Positions 24,907-34,496 are shown, counted from the stretch's first letter. The stretch: DNA of 64,000 bases from Prevotella aff. ruminicola Tc2-24 (GCF_900110895.1 NZ_FOIQ01000006.1:218116-282115), one strand, 5' to 3'. The notes: generated by a model not told the origin, from the sequence alone. Translations and numbers: made by a program.

Positions 24907-26856
24907 TTAAAGAGCTTCGATGTATTCATACAGTTTCTTATAGAATGGATGACGCGTCATGGTAGAGGCATCGCCGAGGATAATGAGTTTCATACGGGCA
25001 CGAGTGATGGCCACGTTCATTCGACGGAGGTCGCGCAGAAATCCAATCTGTCCTTCGTCGTTGGCACGGACCAAGGATATGAGGATGATGTCGCGCTCCT
25101 GTCCCTGGAAGCCATCGACAGTATTGACACTGATTAACTGACGATAAGGTTTGAAGAACTCCTTCTTTTTCAGTTGACGACGAAGGTACTGCACCTGAGC
25201 ACGGTAAGGAGAGATGATACCCACATCGATACGCTCATCAAGAATTCGTTCCTTGCCAATCTTCCTGAAATAACTCTCTAACGCCATCAGCGTAAGTTCT
25301 GCCTCAGCCCTATTGATACGACCAAACGACTCACCAACGAACTCCTCACGGAAGAGTTCGCTTTGTTTATTTTCCGGATTCTCCTCACCAACGAGGTCGG
25401 GAGAGGTATCCATCCATGTCATCGGTACATCAAGATCCAAGATACTGCGGTACTTCACATCGGGTGCACTCTCCACCTGATTGCCATAAAACCAGTCGCT
25501 GGAGAAGCGCATAATCTCCTCGTTCATGCGGTACTGCATGCGTAACAAGGTGACAACCTCAGGCTTATTCTCCACGATACGCTCCATCAAGGTCTTTCCA
25601 AGACCGCCTTTCAGGGCTGCGATACTCTTTACTGTTGGTGGTAACTGACAATGATCGCCCGCCAGAATCACACGGGAGACACGTCGGATAGGTATCCAAC
25701 AGGCAGCCTCAAGAGCCTGTGCAGCCTCGTCAATAAAGACTGTACCAAACTTCTGTCCGTCAAGCAGGCGGTTGGCAGAGCCGACAAGCGTAGAGGCGAT
25801 GACACGAGCCTCACCGAAGAGGTCGGCATTGATGCGCACCTCCAACTCGGTGGCACGACTCTTCAGTCGTTCCAATTTCTGATGATACCGTTCGTCGCTT
25901 CGCTTGCGATGGGTACGGAGCTCTCGGATAGCCTTACGGATAGCCCACAACAGTTCATAATCGGGATGTGCCTCGAAACGCCGTTCATAGGTAAACGACA
26001 GCATCTTATCGTTAACACGCGTCGGATTACCGATCCGTAAGACATTGATACCACGATCTACGAGCTTTTCAGAAATCCAGTCTACCGCCATATTACTCTG
26101 CGCACATACCAGCACCTGATTCTCCCGTCGGAGCGTCTCATAGATAGCCTCAACAAGTGTCGTGGTCTTGCCGGTGCCTGGAGGACCATGCACTACCGCT
26201 ACATCCTTGGCACGAAGCACCTTGTTTACAGCCTCTTCCTGTGTCGCATTCAAATAAGGGAAATGGAGCGACGCAAAACTATAGGTCTCAGCCTTCTGTC
26301 TGGAATAGAACAGATCCCGGAGATAACCCAGACGTCCCTTCCCCTTGATAGCTCGGTCGAGTGCTTCGAACATCGTCCGATAAGACGTCTCATCGAAAAA
26401 CAACTGAATGCCCACATTCTCCGCGCTCTGTACGTCAATCAGAGGAGCTGTGTCGGGGACAGTCACCACCATACGGTCGCCATCGACATAGCTGACAGTA
26501 CCGGAAAAAGGAAAATAATGGATACTGGACTTCTTCGCATTATCGTTTTTCACCCGAAAGAAAGCCACCGGCCTACCAAACTCGAAGTTATGTTCTATCA
26601 TACCCGATGCCACATCGCCATCCTGTGCTTTCTCTTTGTCGCCCTGACGGTACACCTCCACAGCCAGTTGGTTCAGAGAGTTGTAATAGCTCCTCCCAAT
26701 CCTCAAAGGATACCAGGCATCACCACGCATCACCTTCCGTTGCAGTCCCATCTCCTCGGTCTGCTTACGAAAAGCATCTTTCTCCGTCTGATACTCCAAT
26801 TGGAGTAGCAGACGTTGTTGCTGAAGTGCCATAATCGGTGAAATGATATCTCCCAT
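24907..26856 (-). CDS. Superfamily 1 DNA/RNA helicase (IGHMBP2/Upf1-like)
   Basis: 649 residues from ATG 26856; this start lies 11 bases after a perfect -7 box, and an upstream in-frame ATG would precede the promoter. An N-terminal oligonucleotide-binding-like region (about 40-150) is followed by RecA domain 1. It has Walker A GPPGTGKT (224-231), motif Ia CAQSNMAVDW, Walker B DEAAQ (376-380) and motif III GDHCQLPPT. RecA domain 2 has motifs NTVDGFQGQERD and VAITRARMKLIILGD. This is the SF1B architecture of Upf1/SMUBP2. Bacterial members are 5'-3' helicases of uncertain physiological role. It is transcribed alone. Confidence 0.9.
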   Translation of the reverse strand: MGDIISPIMALQQQRLLLQLEYQTEKDAFRKQTEEMGLQRKVMRGDAWYPLRIGRSYYNSLNQLAVEVYRQGDKEKAQDGDVASGMIEHNFEFGRPVAFFRVKNDNAKKSSIHYFPFSGTVSYVDGDRMVVTVPDTAPLIDVQSAENVGIQLFFDETSYRTMFEALDRAIKGKGRLGYLRDLFYSRQKAETYSFASLHFPYLNATQEEAVNKVLRAKDVAVVHGPPGTGKTTTLVEAIYETLRRENQVLVCAQSNMAVDWISEKLVDRGINVLRIGNPTRVNDKMLSFTYERRFEAHPDYELLWAIRKAIRELRTHRKRSDERYHQKLERLKSRATELEVRINADLFGEARVIASTLVGSANRLLDGQKFGTVFIDEAAQALEAACWIPIRRVSRVILAGDHCQLPPTVKSIAALKGGLGKTLMERIVENKPEVVTLLRMQYRMNEEIMRFSSDWFYGNQVESAPDVKYRSILDLDVPMTWMDTSPDLVGEENPENKQSELFREEFVGESFGRINRAEAELTLMALESYFRKIGKERILDERIDVGIISPYRAQVQYLRRQLKKKEFFKPYRQLISVNTVDGFQGQERDIILISLVRANDEGQIGFLRDLRRMNVAITRARMKLIILGDASTMTRHPFYKKLYEYIEAL

Positions 26857-26866
26857 AACTATACTG

Positions 26867-26874
26867 CAAAGGTA
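26867..26874 (-). promoter_or_regulatory. -7 box of the helicase gene
   Basis: TACCTTTG on the minus strand, a full match to TAnnTTTG, 10 bases before the chosen start codon. It decides the start at 26856. Confidence 0.7.
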
Positions 26875-26970
26875 TACAAAAAATAAAACACAGTCATGCC
26901 TACATCCTGAGTTTTTCACTTTTTTATAAAAAACATCGCACCTCCATATCTCCGTGTTTAAAAAAAGATG

Positions 26971-26978
26971 TAACTTTG
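26971..26978 (+). promoter_or_regulatory. -7 box of the pyridoxal-kinase-like gene
   Basis: TAACTTTG, a full match to TAnnTTTG, eight bases before ATG 26987. Confidence 0.7.
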
Positions 26979-26986
26979 CAGCCGAA

Positions 26987-27799
26987 ATGAAACAAATACT
27001 TCTGATTAACGACGTTGTGGGCTACGGAAAGGTAGGCATGGGCGCGATGCTACCTATCCTTTCTTATCTTGGCATTCCGACATACAGTCTGCCGACAGCC
27101 CTTGTGTCGAACACCCTCGACTACGGGAAGTTCAATATCCAAGACACGACAGAGTATATACGTGGAACGCTGCCTGTATGGAAAGAGCTTGGTTTCGGAT
27201 TTGATGCCATCTGCACAGGACTGATGTTCAGCGACGAGCAGGCCAAACTTGTGGCGGGCTACTGCAAGGAACAGGGAGCACAGGGTACGACCGTCTTCGT
27301 GGATCCTATCCTCGGCGACGGTGGCCGACTTTATAACGGTGTGACACAGAAACAGGTGGAGTTGATGCGTGAGATGGTCTCTGTTGCACATCTCACCTTT
27401 CCCAACTATACCGAGGCTTGTTATCTGACGGACACGCCGATTGTCATGGAAGGAATCTCCTGGGAAGAGGCAAAGGTTCTGCTCGACAAGCTGAGAAGTA
27501 TCGGCTGTAAATCAGCCCTGATTACCAGTTGTAAGATTGATGGCCAGAACGCCGTAGCTGGCTATAACCATTTCGACGATACCTACTTCCACCTGGAATA
27601 CCACGAGATTCCCGGTCTCTTCCATGGTACAGGCGACATCTTCTCAGCTGTGCTCATCGGTCATCTGTTGAATGGGGAGACTTTGAAGACTTCCACGCGT
27701 ACGGCGATGGATACTGTCTTCCGTATGATTGACCGCTATCGTAATACTCAAGACAGGAACAAAGGCATTCCCATTGAGAAATGCCTTGATTTACTATAG
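26987..27799 (+). CDS. Pyridoxal/pyridoxamine kinase-like (ribokinase family)
   Basis: 270 residues, near the usual 280-290 for PdxK/PdxY. It begins MKQILLINDVVGYGKVGMGA, the family's N-terminal substrate strand. It contains FVDPILGDGGRLY (the DPVmGD-type loop that holds phosphate and Mg), FPNYTEACYLT and the anion-hole/catalytic motif HGTGDIFSAVL, whose Asp is the base. The predicted reaction is ATP-dependent phosphorylation of pyridoxal, pyridoxine or pyridoxamine in the B6 salvage pathway, in the cytoplasm. A hydroxymethylpyrimidine kinase is the main alternative, less likely from the N-terminus. It has its own promoter and a strong terminator. Confidence 0.85.
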   Translation: MKQILLINDVVGYGKVGMGAMLPILSYLGIPTYSLPTALVSNTLDYGKFNIQDTTEYIRGTLPVWKELGFGFDAICTGLMFSDEQAKLVAGYCKEQGAQGTTVFVDPILGDGGRLYNGVTQKQVELMREMVSVAHLTFPNYTEACYLTDTPIVMEGISWEEAKVLLDKLRSIGCKSALITSCKIDGQNAVAGYNHFDDTYFHLEYHEIPGLFHGTGDIFSAVLIGHLLNGETLKTSTRTAMDTVFRMIDRYRNTQDRNKGIPIEKCLDLL

Positions 27800-27805
27800 A
27801 CACGA

Positions 27806-27842
27806 AAAGCCGGGACACCTTATCAAGAAGTGTTCCGGCTTT
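27806..27842. terminator. Terminator after the kinase, probably bidirectional
   Basis: AAAGCCGG with ACAC on the left pairs with GTGT and CCGGCTTT on the right around an ATCAAG-type loop. The stem has T runs on both strands. It ends the rightward kinase and could also stop leftward GH43 transcripts 110 bases after their stop codon. Confidence 0.75.
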
Positions 27843-27954
27843 CGATTTATCATGATTGAATGCAAAGATTTCGTTGGCAGTCGTCAACATCTCTCTACAT
27901 ATATAACCACGAAAAGCATAAAATACTGCACAGAAATCTGTTAAATGATGTTAT

Positions 27955-29598
27955 TTACTTAAAGACAAGTGTCTCGAGTGTGCAGAGAGACTTCTCCTTT
28001 GTCGCCGACGAGAATTTAAGATAGATCGCATGCTTACCTGTCAACTCCGTCAGAGCAGGTAACTCAGCCGTCAGTTCCGTCGACACTTTAGGCATATCGG
28101 TCTTCAGTTCTATCGTACCCAAGAGAGAGCCACCCTGCGACTCCCATGGCCTGTCAATCATCACCTGAATGGAACCGTCGATGCCCTCAGGAATCAGTTG
28201 AAGGAGTAGTTGAATATCCTTCTTCCCATGTGTATGAGTAAAGTTAAAGTACTTATAGCCGACAATAGAACCATCGGTATTGTTCACGACATTGTTGCTG
28301 TTATTCTTCAGATTATATGGTGCATCGAAATTCGTGTCCGTTCCGTATGAAGCTTCCACATACGAGCCATAGAAGACGTTATCCGGCCACTGGTGTTCCG
28401 CAACCTTCGGTCCCGTGTACCAGCAAGCTATACCGGCAGAATGACGCTCCAGCGGATTAAGGCCCTCCAAGGCAAAACCCTCGGAATTATACTCACCCTC
28501 GGAAATCTCTACCTTACCACCGATACCCTCTTCCACCTTCACTTCGATGGGAGCCACCATGGCCTGACGAGCATACTCATTCGTGCCAGTCTGACGGTGA
28601 TAGAACACATACCACTGTCCGTTAATCTCACAGATACTACCGTGAGTATTACCAGAGATAGTACCAGAGGCAATCGTGTCACCCTGCTCATTAATCTCAC
28701 GACCACGACCATCAATAATGGTACCGCCATAGGTCCAAGGTCCCAACGGTTTGTCGCTATAAGCATAGGCCAGCGTATAGTTTGTATCAGGCAGACCGAA
28801 CTCACCGTCCTTTGTCCAACGACTGTAGATAAACACGTACTTATCCTTGATCTTACGGATAGACGAAGCCTCGAAGAAACGGAAATCACCAGACTGGTAT
28901 CTGCCCGAAACCATATCTTCGACCACAGCTGTGCCTGGCTTTACCGTAGCCATCGTAGTAGGATCGAACTCCGCAGCATAAGAGCGTTCGAAGCCCCAAT
29001 AACCATACACACGACCATCATCATCGACGAATACAGCAGGGTCGAACCTCAGCACCCCATCTACCTGATTAGGATCATCGGCACTCCAGTTGCACACCTC
29101 AAAAGGTCCGTCGGGTCTGTCGCTTTTAGCAATTAATCCGTTACGCATCCCCGTCTGATCATTAGGGAAGAGATAATAGGTCTTTTTGCCATCGCCATCT
29201 GTCACCAACGTCACATCTGGAGCGTAGAGAACATCGGCAGTTCCTATAGAATCGAACGGCTCCCCCTTCGCATTTTTGTCAACAACCAGGATCACGCCAT
29301 CGTAGCGCCAATTGTTCAGGCTATCCACCGAAGCCGACCAGACCACCTGATCGCGACCACAATACATGGTCTTCAGATTGTCATGCGACCCATAGATATA
29401 CACACGCTGTTTCCCCGGTTGATCAGGATCCTCGAACACATATGGTTCCCCGTCGGGGATATGCTCCCACATTGGAAGGAAGGGATTACCAACGGTGGTC
29501 AGTTCCGACTTGGCTGTCTCTGTCTGCCGTGCACACGAGACGATCATCACTGCGCAGCAGGCCACTGCCACGCTCATCATGAGGGCTTTTGCTTTCAT
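27955..29598 (-). CDS. GH43-family glycosidase lipoprotein
   Basis: 547 residues from ATG 29598. Earlier in-frame codons lie upstream of or within the promoter and are rejected. Lipobox MIVSC gives an anchored protein (Cys22). The five-bladed propeller (about 35-340) carries the probable GH43 triad: D49 (PDGEP), D128 (YAPDV) as pKa modulator, and E243 (FFEASS) as proton donor. Residues of about 400-547 are a beta-sandwich resembling CBM6-type modules (QLIPEGIDGSIQVMIDRPW). Activities in the family include alpha-L-arabinofuranosidase, beta-xylosidase and galactosidases; which applies here cannot be decided. It is a single gene outside any SusCD locus. Confidence 0.85.
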   Translation of the reverse strand: MKAKALMMSVAVACCAVMIVSCARQTETAKSELTTVGNPFLPMWEHIPDGEPYVFEDPDQPGKQRVYIYGSHDNLKTMYCGRDQVVWSASVDSLNNWRYDGVILVVDKNAKGEPFDSIGTADVLYAPDVTLVTDGDGKKTYYLFPNDQTGMRNGLIAKSDRPDGPFEVCNWSADDPNQVDGVLRFDPAVFVDDDGRVYGYWGFERSYAAEFDPTTMATVKPGTAVVEDMVSGRYQSGDFRFFEASSIRKIKDKYVFIYSRWTKDGEFGLPDTNYTLAYAYSDKPLGPWTYGGTIIDGRGREINEQGDTIASGTISGNTHGSICEINGQWYVFYHRQTGTNEYARQAMVAPIEVKVEEGIGGKVEISEGEYNSEGFALEGLNPLERHSAGIACWYTGPKVAEHQWPDNVFYGSYVEASYGTDTNFDAPYNLKNNSNNVVNNTDGSIVGYKYFNFTHTHGKKDIQLLLQLIPEGIDGSIQVMIDRPWESQGGSLLGTIELKTDMPKVSTELTAELPALTELTGKHAIYLKFSSATKEKSLCTLETLVFK

Positions 29599-29632
29599 CT
29601 TCTTTGTCTTTTTGTAACGAATAATCTGGGTG

Positions 29633-29640
29633 CAAATATA
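29633..29640 (-). promoter_or_regulatory. -7 box of the GH43 gene
   Basis: TATATTTG on the minus strand, 34 bases before ATG 29598. Confidence 0.7.
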
Positions 29641-29737
29641 CAACATTTTCTGCAGTTTCCTATGTGGTCTCATGGTATATTTTCTCTCATATCGCAAACT
29701 TTCCTAATCCTTGCGATTGAAATCGCGAAGATATTCG

Positions 29738-29745
29738 TATCTTTG
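29738..29745 (+). promoter_or_regulatory. -7 box of the RluA-family gene
   Basis: TATCTTTG, six bases before ATG 29752. A perfect GCGATT/AATCGC hairpin (29713-29726) lies just upstream. Confidence 0.65.
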
Positions 29746-29751
29746 CAACCG

Positions 29752-31167
29752 ATGTTGACAAAGTATCACCCTTTACATACAGACATTAAGAAACCTGAAC
29801 GGTTTACTTACCCCTTTTGTTACGAGCCTCATCCACTATGCCTATTGGCTGTCGAGGAGGTCAGACAAGAGATTCTGCGGATTAATCCCATCGAGGGGAA
29901 GATGTTTGGAGTGTTGGTCGTAGAATCGGCCGAAGGACTCGGATTCCTCGCCGCCTACTCTGGATTACTTGAAGGTCGGAACGACTGGTCATATTTCGTG
30001 CCGCCGGTCTTTGATGCTCAACAACCTGACGGTTATTTCAAAACCAAGGAACGGGAGATTTCTGCTGTGAACCGCGATATTGAGACAGCAGAGAACGAGC
30101 AGAGTCAACTAAAAGAAAAACGGAGACAGTTGTCAGAGGAATTACAACAATGGCTCTTTCATCAATATCGATTTCTGAATGCGAAAGGTGAGACAAGAGA
30201 CCTTATCGATGTATGGCAGGATTACCACTGTTCGCCACGAATCAGGAAGCGATTCCCGTTGCCTCCTGGAGGCACCGGCGACTGCTGCGCACCGAAGCTA
30301 TTGCAGTATGCCTATCTGCACCATCTGAAGCCTATCTGCATGGCAGAGTTCTGGTGGGGCGAGTCACCACAGGGTATCATCCGTCATCACGGTCAGTTCT
30401 ACCCTGCCTGCCGTGGCAAGTGTAAACCTGTACTAACATGGATGCTGCAGGGACTTAGCGTTGATCCAAGCCCTGAGGAAATGAAAACTCCACACCAAGA
30501 GGTAGATATCGTATACGAGGACGAGGTCCTGGCCGTACTCAACAAGCCATCGGGGATGCTGAGTATGCCAGGTCGCACGGAAAACTATTCCGTTGCTTCC
30601 TGGGCCCAACAGCACTGGCCTGGCTCTGTTGTTGCACACCGTCTAGACATGTGCACCTCTGGTCTTATCCTAGTAGCAAAGACTCAAGAGGCATACCACC
30701 ATCTACAAGAACAGTTCTCAAACCATACCATCAGGAAGAAGTACCTTGCTGTCGTCGAGGGTTCCCCCCGTGAGGAGCACGGCATCATCGACCTTCCCTT
30801 ACTAAGCGATCCCATGAACCGTCCACGACAGTTGGTGGATCACGAGCACGGCAAACGGGCTATCACCGAGTTTCGTGTGTTGCCCCCATCCTTCCATCCC
30901 AAAAAGAATCAAAAGAGGTATACCCTCTTGGCTCTCTGGCCGCATACTGGTCGCACCCATCAGTTACGTATGCACTGCGCCCATCCAGAGGGTCTCGGTT
31001 GTCCGATATTAGGCGATGAACTCTATGGCAAAAAGGCCACAGACGGAAATCAGGCCGACCGGCTCTACCTTCAGGCACAAGCCATCACCTTCATTCACCC
31101 GACGACGAACAAACGTATGCATTTCGAACTACCCTACCCATTTGAACATATTATTCCTTATATATAA
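29752..31167 (+). CDS. RluA-family pseudouridine synthase with long N-terminal extension
   Basis: 471 residues, almost twice the size of a bare RluA catalytic domain. Residues of about 250-471 are the synthase: VDIVYEDEVLAVLNKPSGML, then the catalytic motif HRLDMCTSGLILVAKT with D299 as nucleophile. RTHQLRMHCAHPEGLGCPILGDELYG follows near the end. It converts a uridine in rRNA or tRNA to pseudouridine. The first ~245 residues include a charged coiled coil (DIETAENEQSQLKEKRRQLSEEL) and a Cys-rich stretch (GGTGDCCAPKLL, ACRGKCKPVL). Homologues of this layout occur in other bacteria, but the target site is not predictable. A Dabb gene follows 12 bases downstream. Confidence 0.9.
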   Translation: MLTKYHPLHTDIKKPERFTYPFCYEPHPLCLLAVEEVRQEILRINPIEGKMFGVLVVESAEGLGFLAAYSGLLEGRNDWSYFVPPVFDAQQPDGYFKTKEREISAVNRDIETAENEQSQLKEKRRQLSEELQQWLFHQYRFLNAKGETRDLIDVWQDYHCSPRIRKRFPLPPGGTGDCCAPKLLQYAYLHHLKPICMAEFWWGESPQGIIRHHGQFYPACRGKCKPVLTWMLQGLSVDPSPEEMKTPHQEVDIVYEDEVLAVLNKPSGMLSMPGRTENYSVASWAQQHWPGSVVAHRLDMCTSGLILVAKTQEAYHHLQEQFSNHTIRKKYLAVVEGSPREEHGIIDLPLLSDPMNRPRQLVDHEHGKRAITEFRVLPPSFHPKKNQKRYTLLALWPHTGRTHQLRMHCAHPEGLGCPILGDELYGKKATDGNQADRLYLQAQAITFIHPTTNKRMHFELPYPFEHIIPYI

Positions 31168-31179
31168 ATAGTTATAATT

Positions 31180-31485
31180 ATGGTTAAGCACATTATTCTC
31201 TGGACCCTGAATCCAGAACTCTCTGAAGAAGAGAAACAAAACGTGAAAAAAGACATCAAGGTCGGCCTAGAAGGACTGGTTGGTAAGGTTCCAGGACTGC
31301 TTGATGTGAAGGTACATATCGACGGTCGCCTGACCTCATCGAACGCTGACGTGATGCTCGACAGCACGCTTGAATCACCCGAGGCACTCAAAGGCTATGC
31401 CGTGCATCCAGATCATGTCGCTGTAGCCAACGGTAAGGTTCGTCCCTACACCGTCCAGCGCAGTTGTCTTGATTTCGAGATTTAA
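31180..31485 (+). CDS. Dabb-domain (stress-responsive A/B barrel) protein
   Basis: 101 residues, the full length of a single Dabb domain. It begins MVKHIILWTLNPELSEEEKQ, the usual first strand, and has the late motif GYAVHPDHVAV conserved in the family (yxxHPxH). These proteins form dimeric ferredoxin-like barrels; most have unknown roles. It probably shares a transcript with the RluA gene and ends one base before the convergent dehydrogenase. Confidence 0.85.
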   Translation: MVKHIILWTLNPELSEEEKQNVKKDIKVGLEGLVGKVPGLLDVKVHIDGRLTSSNADVMLDSTLESPEALKGYAVHPDHVAVANGKVRPYTVQRSCLDFEI

Positions 31486-31486
31486 G

Positions 31487-32431
31487 TTAAACAACATTCT
31501 GAGGGTTACCACTCAGAAAGCAGCGAATATTTTCAACAGCAACCTTTATCAGACGCACTCTTGCTTCCGTGGTTGCCCACGCGATGTGTGGTGTTATATA
31601 GGCATTAGGCTGCTGTAACAAAGGGTTGTCGGCAGCAGGCGGTTCCATAGAGAGCACGTCTGCACAAAAAGCAGCCAATCGCCCTTCTGCCAGAGCATCA
31701 GCCACAGCCTGTTCGTCAACCAATGGTCCTCGTCCTGTATTGATAAGGATGGCTGTTGGTTTCATCAGTTGCAGTGACTCTCGATTGATGAGATGACGGG
31801 TACTCTCGGTGAGCGGGCAGTGCAGTGACAGGATATCGACTGTTGACAAGAGCTCTTCCAGCGAAACCTTTTCGATACCCCTCGGCAGCACATCCTTACT
31901 GCTGAGGGCTTTTACTTTCATGCCGAATGCCAATGCAATCTCAGCCACACGCTGACCAATATTTCCAAGTCCCACGATGCCAAATGTCTTGCCAGCCAGT
32001 TCCGTCAGAGTGGTATCCCAATAACAAAAGTCCTTACTCCGGTTCCAAACGCCGGCTCTGTTTTGTATCGCATAGTGTTCCGTCCGATTAGTCACCGTCA
32101 GCAGATGCGCAAACACCATCTGCGCTACACTTTCCGTGCTATAAGCCGGCACGTTGGTAACCATAATACCGTGTTCGTGAGCAGCCTCAACATCCACTAC
32201 ATTATAACCCGTAGCCAGAACTCCAATATATTTCAGTTTAGGCAACTGTGCTATCACATCCTTGTCCAGTACGACCTTATTGGTTAGTACAATCTCTGCA
32301 TCAGAGGCCCTCTGCACTGTCTTGTCAGATGTTGTGCGCTCGTACACTGTAACATCGCCCAACGTCTCCAGTTCCTCCCATGACAGGTCACCAGGATCGG
32401 CTGTAAATCCATCAAGTATTACTATCCTCAT
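31487..32431 (-). CDS. D-2-hydroxyacid dehydrogenase (glycerate/hydroxypyruvate reductase-like)
   Basis: 314 residues, typical for the family. The nucleotide-binding motif is GIVGLGNIGQRVAEIA. The catalytic Arg lies in INTGRGPLVDE, the Glu in DVLSMEPP and the His in TPHIAWAT. It reduces a 2-keto acid (hydroxypyruvate or glyoxylate in the nearest characterised subgroup) with NAD(P)H, in the cytoplasm. Substrate choice is inference. It is transcribed alone from a promoter at 32452. Confidence 0.9.
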   Translation of the reverse strand: MRIVILDGFTADPGDLSWEELETLGDVTVYERTTSDKTVQRASDAEIVLTNKVVLDKDVIAQLPKLKYIGVLATGYNVVDVEAAHEHGIMVTNVPAYSTESVAQMVFAHLLTVTNRTEHYAIQNRAGVWNRSKDFCYWDTTLTELAGKTFGIVGLGNIGQRVAEIALAFGMKVKALSSKDVLPRGIEKVSLEELLSTVDILSLHCPLTESTRHLINRESLQLMKPTAILINTGRGPLVDEQAVADALAEGRLAAFCADVLSMEPPAADNPLLQQPNAYITPHIAWATTEARVRLIKVAVENIRCFLSGNPQNVV

Positions 32432-32451
32432 GTATTCTCTTCTTTTTGATG

Positions 32452-32459
32452 CAAAAATA
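32452..32459 (-). promoter_or_regulatory. -7 box of the dehydrogenase gene
   Basis: TATTTTTG on the minus strand, 20 bases before the ATG at 32431. Confidence 0.65.
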
Positions 32460-32547
32460 CATTATTTTCCTGAATACCAAGACAAATTCACGAGAAATCG
32501 CTCACCATCTAACAGCTATTTGCTTAAAAAAGTTGTATATTCAATAC

Positions 32548-32580
32548 AAAAAAAAGAGAACCTGCTAATTGCAGGTTCTC
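32548..32580 (-). terminator. Terminator of the Fe-S scaffold/GGGtGRT operon
   Basis: On the minus strand GAGAACCTGC, a 5-base loop and GCAGGTTCTC form a perfect 10-bp stem followed by eight T. It lies 25 bases after the GGGtGRT stop codon. Confidence 0.95.
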
Positions 32581-32605
32581 ATTGATATTCTAAGAAATAA
32601 TACGA

Positions 32606-33622
32606 TTACTTCTTGTTCAAAGCGAGGTCGATGGCCACAGCTACAGATACGGTAGCACCCACCATCGGGTTGTTTCCCATACCGAGGAAGCCCATCATCT
32701 CAACGTGAGCAGGCACTGAAGAAGAACCTGCGAACTGAGCGTCAGAGTGCATACGACCCAGCGTGTCGGTCATACCGTAAGAGGCAGGACCAGCAGCCAT
32801 GTTATCGGGGTGCAGAGTACGACCAGTACCACCACCAGAAGCTACAGAGAAGTAAGGCTTGCCAGCGAGCACGCGCTCCTTCTTATAAGTACCAGCTACG
32901 GGGTGCTGGAAACGAGTCGGGTTGGTAGAGTTACCAGTGATGGAGACATCTACATTCTCCTTCCACAGGATAGCCACACCCTCACGAACATCGTCGGCAC
33001 CATAGCACTTCACCTTCAGACGGCTGGGGTTGTTACCATAAGGAACCTCCTTGACAACATTCAGGTCACCTGTGAAGTAGTCGAACTTGGTCTGTACGTA
33101 TGTAAAACCGTTGATACGGCTGATGATCTGGGCAGCGTCCTTACCAAGACCGTTCAGGATGACACGAAGGGGCTTCTGGCGCACCTTATTAGCCATCTCG
33201 GCAATCTTGATAGCACCCTCGGCAGCAGCGAAACTCTCGTGACCAGCCAAGAAGGCGAAGCACTCAGTCTCCTCGCGGAGCAGACGAGCGGCGAGGTTTC
33301 CGTGACCAATACCTACCTTACGATCGTCAGCTACTGATCCGGGGATACAGAAGCTCTGCAGACCGATACCGATGGCCTCAGCAGCCTCAGCAGCAGTCTT
33401 CACGCCCTTCTTAATGGCGATAGCAGCACCACAAACGTATGCCCACTTAGCGTTCTCAAAGCAAATCAGCTGAGTCTCCTCACACATCTGATAAGGATCT
33501 ACACCTGCCTTTTCACAAATCTCATTGGCCTCCTCGATAGAGTTGATGCCATTCTCCTTCAGAGCAGCAAGAACCTGGTTGATACGGCGCTCCTGACTCT
33601 CAAACTGTACTTTTCTAATCAT
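32606..33622 (-). CDS. GGGtGRT protein, function unknown
   Basis: 338 residues from ATG 33622 (MIRKVQFESQERRINQVL). It contains the signature that names the family, VASGGGTGRTLHPD. It also has conserved Cys residues (EICEKAG, QMCEETQLICFENA, AYVCGAA, ECFAFLAGHES) and GMGNNPMVGATVSVAVAID near the end. The protein is soluble. It starts 13 bases after the Fe-S scaffold gene stop and shares its terminator, so the two act together. The Cys content and partner suggest a metal- or Fe-S-dependent enzyme, but no activity is known to me. Confidence 0.88.
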   Translation of the reverse strand: MIRKVQFESQERRINQVLAALKENGINSIEEANEICEKAGVDPYQMCEETQLICFENAKWAYVCGAAIAIKKGVKTAAEAAEAIGIGLQSFCIPGSVADDRKVGIGHGNLAARLLREETECFAFLAGHESFAAAEGAIKIAEMANKVRQKPLRVILNGLGKDAAQIISRINGFTYVQTKFDYFTGDLNVVKEVPYGNNPSRLKVKCYGADDVREGVAILWKENVDVSITGNSTNPTRFQHPVAGTYKKERVLAGKPYFSVASGGGTGRTLHPDNMAAGPASYGMTDTLGRMHSDAQFAGSSSVPAHVEMMGFLGMGNNPMVGATVSVAVAIDLALNKK

Positions 33623-33635
33623 TGTCGTATCCTCC

Positions 33636-34337
33636 TTATTCTTTACGTGGGTCAATAGCCTTAACTGCGCCCTGCTCCTCGGTGGTACGACCGTAAGAGC
33701 CGGTGAACTTCTTCATAGCCTCATTAGCATCCATGCCGTTCTTGACAGCCTCCATCATCTTGCCGAGGTGAACATACTCGTAACCGCAAACCTCGTTGTT
33801 AGCGTCGAGATACTGTTTGGTGATATAGCCTTCGGTGAGCTCGAGATAACGAGTACCCTTGGCAACAGTACCATAGAGCGTACCAGTCTGAGAACGAAGA
33901 CCCTTACCAAGGTCCTCAAGACCAGCACCAATAGGCAGACCGCCCTCAGAGAAAGCGCTCTGTGTACGTCCGTAAACAATCTGCAGGAAGAGCTCGCGCA
34001 TAGCGGTGTTGATAGCGTCGCATACGAGGTCGGTATTCAGTGCCTCGAGGATAGTCTTACCAGGAAGGATCTCACTGGCCATGGCAGCTGAGTGAGTCAT
34101 ACCTGTGCAACCGATAGTCTCCACGAGAGCCTCCTGGATGACACCGTCCTTCACGTTCAGACTCAGCTTACAAGCGCCCTGCTGAGGGGCGCACCAACCG
34201 ATACCGTGGGTGTAACCGGAAATTTCCTTGATTTCTTTCACTGCAACCCACTTGCCCTCCTCGGGGATAGGTGCAGGACCATGGTAAGCGCCTTTGCAAA
34301 CGCTACACATGTTTTCCACTTCTTTTGAATAAATCAT
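33636..34337 (-). CDS. NifU/IscU-like iron-sulfur scaffold protein
   Basis: 233 residues from ATG 34337 (MIYSKEVENMCSVCKGAYHG); ATG 34310 is a possible alternative. It has the scaffold-type Cys set: MCSVCKG, GIGWCAPQQGACKLSL, ETIGCTGMTHSAAMASE and NTDLVCDAINTAMRE. The IGCTGMTHSAAMAS motif resembles the IscU-type cluster pocket. It is longer than IscU because of an extra ~90-residue C-terminal part. It should assemble or hold an Fe-S cluster in the cytoplasm, probably for the GGGtGRT protein encoded 13 bases downstream. It is transcribed divergently from the C_GCAxxG_C_C gene. Confidence 0.85.
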   Translation of the reverse strand: MIYSKEVENMCSVCKGAYHGPAPIPEEGKWVAVKEIKEISGYTHGIGWCAPQQGACKLSLNVKDGVIQEALVETIGCTGMTHSAAMASEILPGKTILEALNTDLVCDAINTAMRELFLQIVYGRTQSAFSEGGLPIGAGLEDLGKGLRSQTGTLYGTVAKGTRYLELTEGYITKQYLDANNEVCGYEYVHLGKMMEAVKNGMDANEAMKKFTGSYGRTTEEQGAVKAIDPRKE

Positions 34338-34391
34338 TGACAATAAAACATTTAAATGTTAAACAACTTAATAAGTCCTCTTTGTGGCCTA

Positions 34392-34399
34392 CAAAATTA
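34392..34399 (-). promoter_or_regulatory. -7 box of the Fe-S scaffold operon
   Basis: TAATTTTG on the minus strand, 54 bases before ATG 34337. Confidence 0.5.
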
Positions 34400-34496
34400 C
34401 TTGATTTATTTGAGTCTGTCAAGTAAGAACTAACGCATTTAATTATTATTAACATCAAAAATGCCCCTAACAGAGGCCTTTCTGGAGTTGATTTTG